NCBI RefSeq assembly: GCF_001559595.1
Contig: NZ_LNTY01000006.1
Span: 620,001-684,000 of the forward strand
DNA length: 64,000 nucleotides
Direction of reading: 5' to 3'
DNA from: Enterovibrio coralii
GTDB taxonomy: Bacteria > Pseudomonadota > Gammaproteobacteria > Enterobacterales > Vibrionaceae
The notes under the pieces were generated by a model. It worked only from the letters and a program-made list of their open reading frames with translations. It was not told the origin of the DNA and ran no database searches. Of this stretch, positions 37,101 to 46,374 are shown piece by piece (positions within the stretch are counted from its first letter, which is position 1; the number at the start of each line of letters is the position of its first letter). Position numbers and translations under genes: made by a program.

Positions 37101-38423
37101 ATGCCAGATATTGTTGTTAGGGAAAATGTGGAACTTCCATCACTCCCGAGTACGGTTCTTCCAGCTCTTACAGAGTTGACAACTTCTTTAGGCATCCCAC
37201 GCAATGTTCTTGCGAGTGATGAAGAGATTGAATATGCGTGGAGAGACCTGCCAAGAGAGTTGAGAGAAATTCCAGCAGATTTACGCGGTGAGTTGGTTGC
37301 AAGAATGTGTGTTGCTGTTAGCAGCGGTCTATTTGATGGTGCGATGAACTATATCTGGAATGCGGCAATTTTGCACTTGCGTCAGAAGATTCGTAATTTT
37401 GGTCTGGCTGTAGTTGCACAAATTCGCCAAGGCGGCTTTGAAGAAAAGAATTTGCTAGAACTACAAGATAGTCGCTTATTAGAGTTATGCTTGAAACTCA
37501 ACATCATTGATGAAGACGGTTACTTTTTCCTTGATCAATGCCGAGATGTACGAAACAACTTTTCAGCCGCACATCCTACTATGGGGACAGTGAATGATCG
37601 CGAATTTACGACATTCCTGAACCGTTGTGTTCGTTACGCTTTAGCTGACTCGTCTTCGCCAAGAGGCGTAGAGATTAGCTCTTTCATTTCTGCTGTAAAA
37701 GGTGCGCGATTTAATGAGCATCAATGCCAAGTTTGGACGCAAAGGCTTAATGATACACATGATGCACAGCGTCAGTTACTAGTTTCCATGGCTCATGGCA
37801 TCTATTGTGATGCTGCTACTAGCGAACCTGCTAGGTTAAATGCACTCGATATCTGCTTGGGTTTAAAAGATACGCTTACAAACTCGATTAAATCAGAACT
37901 AATTAATAGCCATACCGAGTATGTGGCTAAAGGGCAGGAAGACAAACATACAGCATCATTGCAGTTTTTTGAAAAACTAGGCTATTTGGGTTTACTAAAC
38001 GAATCTGAGCAGCATGCTGTCTTTTCAAAAGCTACAACTCGTTTGTGGCATGTACACAACGGTACAAACAACTTTTACAATGAACCTCCTTTTGCGGAAC
38101 GTTTACTTGAGTTAACTCAGCAAGGCGCAATTCCAGAAACCATGCAGGAAGTTTTGGTTCATGTAGTGGCTTGTTGTGCTGTCGGCAATGGGTACGGTGT
38201 CTCAAACGCAGCTGTTCCCTATTACAACAGAATTATTGAAGCATTCTCCCCAAGAGAAATCGCCACGCTAGTTCGTCTTGCTATGAACCGGAATTCGGAT
38301 TTAGGGCGTAGACTCTCATATTCTCCTGCAGCTAGAAGCCGTTTAAAGCAAGCCCTTGAGTTATTTGACCCGTCAAGTATTCCAAGTGGTGTAAAAACAG
38401 ACTACGACACACTAACACGATAA
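37101..38423 (+). CDS. Unknown protein with a HEPN-type RN-x5-H motif
   Basis: A 440-residue soluble protein. Residues 85-160 are helical and end in DVRNNFSAAHP, where R151, N152 and H158 match the Rx4-6H motif of HEPN RNases with the usual polar residue after arginine. The preceding helix (LLELCLKLNIID) and following helix (FLNRCVRYAL) fit a HEPN four-helix core. The remaining 260 residues are helical without a recognised domain. HEPN proteins often act as RNA-cutting effectors in abortive infection or toxin systems. No obvious partner gene sits next to it; function is inferred from the motif only. Confidence 0.6.
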   Translation: MPDIVVRENVELPSLPSTVLPALTELTTSLGIPRNVLASDEEIEYAWRDLPRELREIPADLRGELVARMCVAVSSGLFDGAMNYIWNAAILHLRQKIRNFGLAVVAQIRQGGFEEKNLLELQDSRLLELCLKLNIIDEDGYFFLDQCRDVRNNFSAAHPTMGTVNDREFTTFLNRCVRYALADSSSPRGVEISSFISAVKGARFNEHQCQVWTQRLNDTHDAQRQLLVSMAHGIYCDAATSEPARLNALDICLGLKDTLTNSIKSELINSHTEYVAKGQEDKHTASLQFFEKLGYLGLLNESEQHAVFSKATTRLWHVHNGTNNFYNEPPFAERLLELTQQGAIPETMQEVLVHVVACCAVGNGYGVSNAAVPYYNRIIEAFSPREIATLVRLAMNRNSDLGRRLSYSPAARSRLKQALELFDPSSIPSGVKTDYDTLTR

Positions 38424-38820
38424 GCAGCTAACACATATGAGCCCTTCTCAGTTGAATAGGCAATAGTATTCTTTTGGCAGCACCAGCAGCCAATACTCTC
38501 GAACAACCTTTCCCCAATCTTAGGTTATACGAAGTGATCGTTTTTGAGCACAATGTCTAACCCATTTCTGTCCATTTCGTGCCAGTTACCCACTAACTGC
38601 ATTTTCCCCTGTCCAACCAATTCACCCTCCCCCGCACACAAAACCACCACTCAAACACCTCTCAACACCCTATTGATAAAAACCTTTGCGCAAACGATTG
38701 CCTTCCTTCAAAAAACAAGTATTATGCGCGCCAATTTCAAGGCGTTACTGATGTTGGTTGCTTACCAAAGGGCCATGCTTACGCCTTACGAATTCTTTAC
38801 TCACTTTGGTACTAAAACCT
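38424..38820. other. Leader and promoter region of the purine operon
   Basis: 397 bases without a supported gene. It contains the PurR-like box and promoter listed separately. No purine riboswitch was found. Confidence 0.5.
38688..38725 (+). promoter_or_regulatory. PurR-type operator overlapping the purine-operon promoter
   Basis: GCGCAAACGATTGCCT (38688-38703) matches 13 of 16 bases of the PurR palindrome ACGCAAACGTTTGCGT. It overlaps a -35 box TTGCCT (38698-38703), which is 16 bases from a -10 box TATTAT (38720-38725). Repression by a purine-sensing PurR is therefore likely, and fits the purine permease and guanine deaminase genes that follow. Confidence 0.7.
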
Positions 38821-40125
38821 ATGAAAACTGCCGTTCCACTGAACATTGATGAGAAGATTTCTCTGCCGAAGTCTTTGTCGCTTGGTGCACAACATGTGCT
38901 GGCAATGGATCTCTACATCGTCCCTATCATTCTTGCTGGTCTACTCTCTCTTTCCGTTGGGGACACCTCTGCACTTATCCAAATGACCTTTATCGTCGCG
39001 GGTTTGTGTACCATCATCCAATCTGGCTTTTTGCTGAAACTGCCTGTGATGCAAGGGCCGTCTTACATTCCAATCGGTGCAATTGCTGCCATCGGTAAAT
39101 CGCTAGGTATGGGTGCTGTGTATGGCGCGATGATCCCAGTGGCGATTTTCGTTGCTCTGCTCGGTCGTCCAATGAACCTGTTCAGCCGTTTGGTAAAAAC
39201 TTTTGTGCCACCAATCGTGGGCGGTACGGTGATCATCGTTGTCGGTATTTCTCTGCTGCCTGTTGCGTTTAACGGAATCTATACCGCTGACCGCCCTGCA
39301 GAAAACATTCTGATCGCGATGGCGAGTATGTTCTCTCTGAGTGCGTTTATCCTGTTGGGCTGTTTTATCAAACAACTGCATTGGCTGCGTTTGGCATCGG
39401 TACTGGGTGCGATTCTTGTGGGTACTGCGGTTGCAGCAACCATGGGCATGGCGGATTTCTCTGCGGTGGCTGATGCGAAATGGCTGCAACTCCCTACCCT
39501 GCTGCCATTCGGTGAGTTGGTTTTCGACCCACTGGCGATTCTGACCATGTTGTTTGTTGCCATGATCGTATTGGTGGAAACCACAGGCACATGGTGTGCA
39601 GTGACTGCAGTAACAGGTACAGATTTGAAAGACGATCGCCTGAACCGTGGTGCAACCGGTGAAGCGGCAGGCCACTTTATTTGTTCTTTGCTGGGCGGCA
39701 GTCCGGTGACAGGTTACTCCACCAACGCGGGCATTATTGCGGTCACAGGCGTTGCTTCTCGCCGTGCGATTATTGCAGGTGGCTTTATTCTGCTGGTACT
39801 TGGCTTGGTGCCAAAACTGACCAGCTTGATTGCTTCTGTTCCACATGCGGTGATTGCGGGTATTTTCGCGGTGATCTGTGTGGTGATTGCCATGAACGGA
39901 TTTCGCGTTATCCAAAACATTCAACTTTCAGAGCGTAATATGCTGGTCGTAGGCCTGCCGATTATGCTCGCGCTGGGTGCCGTTTTGATGCCTCGCGAAT
40001 TGATTTATGCGCTGCCGGAACTGGTTGGCTATCTGGCTAACTCAGGTATCGCGATTGGCGCACTTGCTGCTGTTATTTTGAATTTTATCCTCCCAGAGGA
40101 AGCTACACAGGAGGCTGAGGCATGA
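38821..40125 (+). CDS. NCS2-family purine permease (xanthine/uracil type)
   Basis: A 434-residue membrane protein with about 13-14 hydrophobic segments. NCS2 signatures are visible: GAQHVLAMD at the start, VMQGPSYIPIGA, FVPPIVGGTVI and GGSPVTGYSTNAGIIAVTGVASR. ATG 38821 is preferred because longer starts run into the promoter. It imports a purine base, probably guanine or xanthine given the adjoining guanine deaminase, which overlaps its stop by four bases (ATGA). Confidence 0.88.
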   Translation: MKTAVPLNIDEKISLPKSLSLGAQHVLAMDLYIVPIILAGLLSLSVGDTSALIQMTFIVAGLCTIIQSGFLLKLPVMQGPSYIPIGAIAAIGKSLGMGAVYGAMIPVAIFVALLGRPMNLFSRLVKTFVPPIVGGTVIIVVGISLLPVAFNGIYTADRPAENILIAMASMFSLSAFILLGCFIKQLHWLRLASVLGAILVGTAVAATMGMADFSAVADAKWLQLPTLLPFGELVFDPLAILTMLFVAMIVLVETTGTWCAVTAVTGTDLKDDRLNRGATGEAAGHFICSLLGGSPVTGYSTNAGIIAVTGVASRRAIIAGGFILLVLGLVPKLTSLIASVPHAVIAGIFAVICVVIAMNGFRVIQNIQLSERNMLVVGLPIMLALGAVLMPRELIYALPELVGYLANSGIAIGALAAVILNFILPEEATQEAEA

Positions 40126-41486
40126 TCGATATGACTCGCATTCAATTCGGTATTTTGGCCGATACTTTCCACACGCCGGTGAAAGGTGAACTGGTTTTCC
40201 AGCCAGACTTTCTGATCCTTGTTGATGATTGCGGTGACATCTCTGCAACCTTCACCGCTGACGACGCTGAGCACAGCGTGTACGTGAATGCACTCCGTGA
40301 TGCATCGAAACTGAATATCGTTGAGAAAGGCCAGTTCCTGATGCCAGGTCTGGTTGACCTGCACTGCCACGCGCCACAATGGCCGCAAGCAGGTAAAGGT
40401 CTGGACTTGCCTTTGTATGATTGGCTACAAAACTACACTTTCCCACTGGAAAACCGCTACGGCGATTTGGCCTTTGCAGAGCCTGTGTACCAAGACGTTG
40501 CGCGCACTCTTCTGGCGAACGGTACCACCAGCGCAGTTTACTTCGCGTCTATTCACCGTGAAGCGTCTGAGCTATTGGCGAAAACCAGCTTAGAGCAAGG
40601 CCAGCGTGCGTTCGTGGGCAAGATCAACATGGACAATCCTGAGCAGTGTCCTGAGTACTACCGCGAGCCGTCTGTAGAGCAAGCACTGGCAGACACGGAA
40701 GCCTTCATTCAAAACGTCCGTGGCCTGAAAGGCAACGAACACGGTTTGGTGAAGCCTGTTATCACGCCACGCTTTGTACCAAGCTGTACCGATACGCTGC
40801 TGCGTGAACTGGGTAAACTGGTTCAACAGCACGATGTTCACATGCAAACGCATTGCTCTGAGAGTGACTGGGCGCGTGATTATGCGCTGCAACACTACGG
40901 TAAGAGCGACATCGAAATCTATGCAGAATCTGGCCTGCTGAACAACAAAACCGTACTGGCGCACTCAATCTTCCTGACTGACAACGATGTTGCGATGCTG
41001 AAAGAGTTTGATGCGGGTATCGGCCACTGTCCGCTTTCTAACATGTTCTTCGCCAATGCAGCAATGCATACGCGTGAACTGCTGGACAGCGGTGTAAGCA
41101 TCGGTCTGGGCAGTGACATTGCTGGCGCGCCATCACCGTCTATCTTCCGTGCAAGCTTTGATGCGGTAACGCATTCTAGCGTACGTGAAGACGGTGTTGA
41201 TACACGCCTTTCGGCAGGTGAGCGTGGGGTTGCTGGCTCTCGCGTTAGCTTTGTTGAAGCATTCTGGATGGCAACCGCCGGCGGTGGTCGCGTTCTGAAT
41301 GAGAAAGTGGGTGTGTTCGAGAAAGACTTCCACTTCGATGCCTTGGTGATTAAACCAAGCGCATTCGGTAACCTGCGCATTTGGCCAACCATGGACACGC
41401 CACGCGACATTCTAGAGAAAATCGTTTCTCTGGCACAAAGCTGTGACGTCGATAAAGTGTGGGTTCAGGGCAAACAAGTTAAGTAG
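40122..41486 (+). CDS. guaD: Guanine deaminase
   Basis: A 454-residue amidohydrolase. The metal site begins with DLHCHAPQWP (HxH), continues with THCSESDWARDYA, AHSIFL and the late GSDIAGAPS aspartate, as in guanine deaminases. It converts guanine to xanthine and ammonia, allowing imported guanine to be used as a nitrogen or purine source. It is translationally coupled to the permease (ATGA overlap) and ends before a strong terminator. Confidence 0.92.
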   Translation: MIDMTRIQFGILADTFHTPVKGELVFQPDFLILVDDCGDISATFTADDAEHSVYVNALRDASKLNIVEKGQFLMPGLVDLHCHAPQWPQAGKGLDLPLYDWLQNYTFPLENRYGDLAFAEPVYQDVARTLLANGTTSAVYFASIHREASELLAKTSLEQGQRAFVGKINMDNPEQCPEYYREPSVEQALADTEAFIQNVRGLKGNEHGLVKPVITPRFVPSCTDTLLRELGKLVQQHDVHMQTHCSESDWARDYALQHYGKSDIEIYAESGLLNNKTVLAHSIFLTDNDVAMLKEFDAGIGHCPLSNMFFANAAMHTRELLDSGVSIGLGSDIAGAPSPSIFRASFDAVTHSSVREDGVDTRLSAGERGVAGSRVSFVEAFWMATAGGGRVLNEKVGVFEKDFHFDALVIKPSAFGNLRIWPTMDTPRDILEKIVSLAQSCDVDKVWVQGKQVK

Positions 41487-41506
41487 GTGCTGATTCCCTA
41501 AGATTG

Positions 41507-41544
41507 AAAAAGCCTCCCTCTGCATCAGCATTGGGAGGCTTTTT
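41507..41544 (+). terminator. Terminator of the purine operon
   Basis: AAAAAGCCTCCC and GGGAGGCTTTTT pair around a 14-base loop. A related hairpin ends the next transcription unit. Confidence 0.9.
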
Positions 41545-41831
41545 CTATTTAACACAATGCCATTACTCAGCTAGCACGAAGCATAAAACATCGGAATGAT
41601 CACAATCAAATTTCCGGTTTGACGCCCATATAAGTAGCACATACTATCCGCCCTACTTTGACCAATCTCCATTGGAAAGACCCAAACTTCATAGAGTTAC
41701 CATCTGCATTGATGGCAATTCTGTAGCTCTATCCAATCGCACTGTGGCTAACAGTGTCTATACATATTCAGTTCTCACTGGCCCAATATTTAAAGTTATG
41801 GCTGGTGTCGTTTTTCAGTTAGGTACCTACC

Positions 41832-44248
41832 GTGAAAAAGCAATTACTTGCTGTCGTCATCGCTTCAACATTTGGCCTGACAGCCTGTGGCGAGAGTAAC
41901 TCTTCTAAACCAACTACTCCAACCAACCCTACAGTGTTCGACCCTGCTATTGTTGAAAGCTTGGCTGCTGAAACCACTGTACTGTTTGATTTAGTGTCCG
42001 ACCCTTCTTCACCTACCATAGTGATCCCTTCATATCTGGCCACAGATAAAGATGATCAAACACTGAGTGTCGAAAGCACCGCGGTTAACCCTGACGATTT
42101 ATCCGATCCGCTTGTTGCGATGGGCAAAACAGATGGCTGGAGCACCAGCCAGCCAATTGATGTCGAGTTCAGCGGTTACCCGCTTGATCCAAGCAGTGCA
42201 GCAAACAGTTTTTACCTGCTTAAATCTGATGACCCAAGCCATCCGAGCGCATCATCTGAGGCCACCTTGCTGGTAGAAGGTGCGGATTACACGGTGAAAG
42301 CGAAAGGCAAAACACTCACGGCAACCCTGCGTAAGCCTCTAGAGCCTTCTAGCAATTACATGTTTGCCGTCACCAACAGCCTAAAAGACACCCAAAATAA
42401 TGCGGTGGGTATGAGCTTTTCTTATGCCGTTTTGAAATCAACAAACAAAGTGCCTGTAGAGAAGTTGTTGCCTGCTCAAACGATCACTCACAACACAGAA
42501 AGTGCCTTTGAGCAAGCAGGTGTCGACAAGTCGACGATCATCTTCTCTTCATGGTTTAAAACCGCGTCTGTGGGTGATGTCTTAGCAGGTACCATGTATG
42601 CAACGGCGCAAGCATTGCAAATGGTCCAAGCTCCGTGTGGAAAGGTGCATCGATTGACAGCAGTGTGTCAGCGGAACAACTGGCATCATTGTATTCGATG
42701 ACAACCCCTGTTTTCGAAAAAACCACTCCGAAAGGTAAGGGTGACATTTACTATGGTAAAATCACGCTCCCTTACTTTCTCGATATCAAAAAAGAAAACT
42801 ACCTGTCTTCTCCTTGGCAGAGCGGCATGCCGAGTGTTGCCAAGATCCGTCATATCCTTGAAGAAGGAACTGAGGCAGACAAGCAAGCAGTTCACGCTCA
42901 ACTGGCAGCATTGAACATCGATGTGCAAGATATCGCAGAATTTGAGAACAATACCGATAGTAAACGCCGTCTAATCGACGCGTTATCTGGAAATGCCCTA
43001 ACACTGGCCAACGGCTCACCAGTAGACAGCGAGCGGTTAATGACTCGCTTTAGCGTATTGCCAACACTTCGCTCAGTGCAAACCATCGACTACTCGCTGA
43101 CTATTCCTAACTTACCAGAATGTCAGGAGCGCGGTGCCAACGCGATCACCATCTACCAACATGGTGTCACCAGTGACAAAGGTTCCTTTGAAAAATCACA
43201 ACTGTCCGACGCATTACTGACCGACCAGTGTCGCGCTATCTTTGCCATTAATCACCCTCTTCATGGTGACCGCGGTATCGACGGTAAAAACGCAGGCAGT
43301 GACCCTGAGATGTACCTAAACCTGTCGTCTCTTACCACTGCACGTGACAACTTGCGCCAAAGCACCATCGATGTGATTAACTTCCGCGCAGCCATTGGAC
43401 TGATGGCAGAAAAAGTCGCTACTGCTACTGATCCAGAAGCTGAGTATGGAAAACTGGCTACCATTTCGATGGATAATGGTGTCGGGTATGCAGGCCATTC
43501 ATTGGGCGCAATTACCGGTATCAATGCAGGCAGTGCGGTAAGCAATACGCTAAACAGCGCAGAGACTGATGAGAAATACTTCGCATTGAACAAGCTTGCG
43601 TTGGCTAGCCCGGGGGCTGAAATTCCTTATCTGCTGCTCAATTCGACAATGTTCAGCCCTTTGATTAAAGGCAACATTGCTTTAAAAGTGAATGAAGACT
43701 TTGCAAATCAGTGTGGCGGAAAACACTGGATGGAGCTGCTGTTCTGCTATGGGTCGTATGAGAAGAAACTGGTGAACAATGGTTCTCCAGAATCCCTCTC
43801 GACGCTTCGCGAGCTGTATGACAGTTACGATCACTTTGCATTTGCCGCACAGACTGTAATGGATACGGTTGACCCAACCAACCACGCACGCCTTATCTCA
43901 CCAGCATTACCTGTATATATGCAGCAAGTGAATGGTGACAGCATCATTCCTAACGAAATTACTGAGGGTGACACGCTGGCAGGCACTGACATCTTGGTTC
44001 CTTACTCGCCGTTTGCAGGCACCAAGCCTTTGGTTCAGAACTTGAACATCGAAGTGACGACAGCCTCAGTCTCCGCCACACCAATAAAGAATGCAGCTCT
44101 GTTTAAATTCTTTGGTGCAGGCCACTCTTCTGTTCTCGCGAACGACAAGAAAAAAGGGACCGAAGAAATGCAAAAGCAGATGCAATCCTTTGTCCAAGGT
44201 GATGGCAACACGCTTACGGTCACTAACGCTAGTGTACTGGAAGAATAA
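41832..44248 (+). pseudogene. VolA-like surface lipase lipoprotein, frame broken
   Basis: A repaired length of 805 residues. The first frame (to 42701) starts with a lipoprotein signal (LTAC, cysteine at about 19) and an N-terminal lipase-associated domain; the second (from 42635) continues VWKGASIDSS to the alpha/beta-hydrolase. The nucleophile serine lies in GHSLG at 43493-43507. One extra A in the AAA run at 42619-42621 joins ALQ to NGPSSVWKG. VolA-type lipases in Vibrio cleave lysophospholipids at the cell surface to feed fatty-acid uptake. If the indel is real, only a truncated lipoprotein without the active site is made. Confidence 0.75.
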
Positions 44249-44284
44249 TTCCTCCCCGCAAAGCGCGATGCATTGAAATAAAAT

Positions 44285-44318
44285 AGCCTCCCTTTGCGAC
44301 AGCATTGGGAGGCTTTTT
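44285..44318 (+). terminator. Terminator after the VolA-like lipase gene
   Basis: AGCCTCCC and GGGAGGCT pair and are followed by TTTT. Confidence 0.88.
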
Positions 44319-44336
44319 ATTTTTGGTGATAACTGA

Positions 44337-44873
44337 TTACCAGATTTCTGGTTTGTTCATCGCCGCAACACAACCTGTTTCGCCTTCAATCGGGGAAACC
44401 TCGTCACTCACCAGTGACTGCCCCAACCAACCTTCGGGGAAGCTCAGTTTACACGGAGCTTTCACCACGTCTTCGCTGATTTGTTTGAAGCTAACGCGTC
44501 CGTAGTAGTTTGGATCGCCATAGGTGAATACCAGTTCTACGCCTTCGTTTTTCAGTACTTCCAGTGCCACGTTAATCAGAGTGCTGCCCACGCCTTGTTT
44601 TTGGTATGAGGTAGAAACTGCGACAGGAGAAAGCAAGAATGCTTCTGCCCCGTTTGCGGGAGTCAGACGTGTAAACACGATGCTGCCTGCCAACGTGTCA
44701 CCGTCCATCGCCACAAAACCATAAACGTCTTTGCCATCTGATGTCGTGAGTGCTTCATAAGCCAGTTCGCTGACCATTTTGCCTTCTGTTTCGCCTTCAG
44801 AGTCGGTAAAGGTGTTTTTGAATAACGCTTTGATGTCGTTAAGTTGTGATGTTTCGTATTGTTTAATTTTCAC
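44337..44873 (-). CDS. GNAT-family N-acetyltransferase
   Basis: A 178-residue enzyme. GTG 44873 is preferred because AAGGAAAAG lies just upstream; the longer frame has only a TTG. The acetyl-CoA site is seen in LSPVAVSTSYQKQGVGSTLI (Q-x-x-G-x-G/A). The arrangement resembles YhbS-type acetyltransferases. Substrate unknown. It is 40 bases downstream of the MerR-methyltransferase gene on the same strand and may be part of the same unit. Confidence 0.85.
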   Translation of the reverse strand: MKIKQYETSQLNDIKALFKNTFTDSEGETEGKMVSELAYEALTTSDGKDVYGFVAMDGDTLAGSIVFTRLTPANGAEAFLLSPVAVSTSYQKQGVGSTLINVALEVLKNEGVELVFTYGDPNYYGRVSFKQISEDVVKAPCKLSFPEGWLGQSLVSDEVSPIEGETGCVAAMNKPEIW

Positions 44874-44912
44874 AGTCTTTTCCTTTCTTGCCAAAAGTCA
44901 CCGGACGAGCCG

Positions 44913-46085
44913 TTACTTTGCTTTCGCCAAGATAAATAGTTGATAGTTAACGTCGCCAAAGTAGGTCGTCATTAACTCTACTTCGCGTTTAATGTCTTTT
45001 AACGCTGCTGAACCCGTCATCGTGACTTCAAGTTCAGCAACGCGCTCGCCCAATGGCGTGTAGTAGGCTTCCCACGCGTCTTTGCTCATGGTGAAAGTAT
45101 CAATCACCTCATAGCCTGCCGCTTTTGCTTGCTCGATGCGCACCGCCGCGGTTGTCAGATCAGGATATTCACTGCCCAAAAACGCTGCGATTGCAGGGTT
45201 TGGCGATTCTACCGACCACACCATGTCACTGAGCACCAGAACGCCATTGTCAGATAGCAAAGAACGCCACTGCTTGAGTGCGTTGTTCACGCCCATGACG
45301 TAAGCGCAGCCTTCTGCCCAAATCAGATCGTACTGACCTTTCTCAAGCGGAATGTCGGTCATGCTGGCGTTCACGGTTTCAATTTTCTCCGCGACACCCG
45401 CTTCCGTTGCACGCTCAATGGTTCTTTCTAGTGCCGTGGTTTCGTTATCCAACGCAGTAATTTTTGCGTCAGTGTTTTGCGCCAATACAGTCGTGGCAAT
45501 ACCTCGGCCACAGCCAATTTCCAGAATGTTTGTCGGTTTGAATGGCACCGCAGACAATGCTTGTAGCGTGTCGCCTTCAAAGCCCGGCCCCCAGCGATCC
45601 AGCGCGCTGAATACGTGCATGAAATCCGCCATATATTGTTCGTGTTCGTTCATGTTCTTTGATAACCACTTCAAACGCAGTGCTTCTTTTTCGTCAAAGC
45701 CCTGCTTAATTAACCATGCTAAATGCTCGTCAGGTGCCACTTTGCTGGCCTGATCATGCCAATCTGTTTGACCTTCTTCGCCAAGAAGCGATGCTAAAAG
45801 TGCTCTGGAACGCTGCTTTTGCACTATCTCGTCATCCAGTGCTTGCAGACGATTCATCAACAAGTCTCGGTCTATTTTCGCTTCCAAACACGCCTGACAC
45901 TCTTTTAGCGTCAACCCGCCAGCTTGAAGTTGCAGTATCAACCTCAAACGTTGTAAATCTCGCTCACTATAAGTGCGATAACCATTGCCCAAGCGCTCAC
46001 CTTGGATGAGCCCAAGTTTCTCGTAATACAGCAAGGTGGTGCGGGACAAACCGACTAACTCACCCAGCTCTGAAATGCGGTACAT
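44913..46085 (-). CDS. MerR-family regulator fused to a SAM-dependent methyltransferase
   Basis: A 390-residue two-domain protein. Residues 1-110 are a MerR winged helix (ISELGELVGLSRTTLLYYEKLGL) with a dimerisation helix. Residues 165-385 are a class I methyltransferase with motif I ILEIGCGRGIATTV and motif II ALDNETTALER, followed by YDLIWAEGCAYVMG. MerR regulators respond to metals, oxidants or drugs; here the sensor domain is an enzyme fold that could sense or modify a small molecule. Its promoter has the long spacer that MerR proteins act on, suggesting autoregulation. A GNAT gene follows. Confidence 0.88.
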   Translation of the reverse strand: MYRISELGELVGLSRTTLLYYEKLGLIQGERLGNGYRTYSERDLQRLRLILQLQAGGLTLKECQACLEAKIDRDLLMNRLQALDDEIVQKQRSRALLASLLGEEGQTDWHDQASKVAPDEHLAWLIKQGFDEKEALRLKWLSKNMNEHEQYMADFMHVFSALDRWGPGFEGDTLQALSAVPFKPTNILEIGCGRGIATTVLAQNTDAKITALDNETTALERTIERATEAGVAEKIETVNASMTDIPLEKGQYDLIWAEGCAYVMGVNNALKQWRSLLSDNGVLVLSDMVWSVESPNPAIAAFLGSEYPDLTTAAVRIEQAKAAGYEVIDTFTMSKDAWEAYYTPLGERVAELEVTMTGSAALKDIKREVELMTTYFGDVNYQLFILAKAK

Positions 46086-46114
46086 ACGCGTTCTCGCTCT
46101 CTCAATATGGATGC

Positions 46115-46145
46115 ATCATAAACTGTAGAGTTATAGACAGGTCAA
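46115..46145 (-). promoter_or_regulatory. MerR-type promoter with 19-bp spacer
   Basis: On the minus strand TTGACC (-35, 46140-46145) and TATGAT (-10, 46115-46120) are separated by 19 bases, longer than the usual 17. The spacer holds an imperfect dyad beginning CTGT and ending ACAG. This is the architecture recognised by MerR-family activators, and the gene it drives is a MerR fusion. Confidence 0.75.
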
Positions 46146-46374
46146 TATGTATCTGCACACTTTTTGCGTTTAGCTTGATGCGACCTACTTCTACCTAATT
46201 TGCAACCAAAACCGAAAGACAAAATTGTCAATTGAGGAATAAGCCTGAGCAGACTGAACAATATTTGACCTTTCATTTCAGATAATTACCTTACAAAAAA
46301 CCAACAAATCTCTTACCACGTCAACCAATTGGTCATTCCCAAACAACGTGATTGGTATATTTAAAGGTAAACAA

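Noticed and set aside
38544..38849. A 101-codon open frame upstream of the purine permease.
   Set aside because: It spans the PurR box, promoter and start of the permease gene, has no ribosome-binding site and shows unnatural composition.
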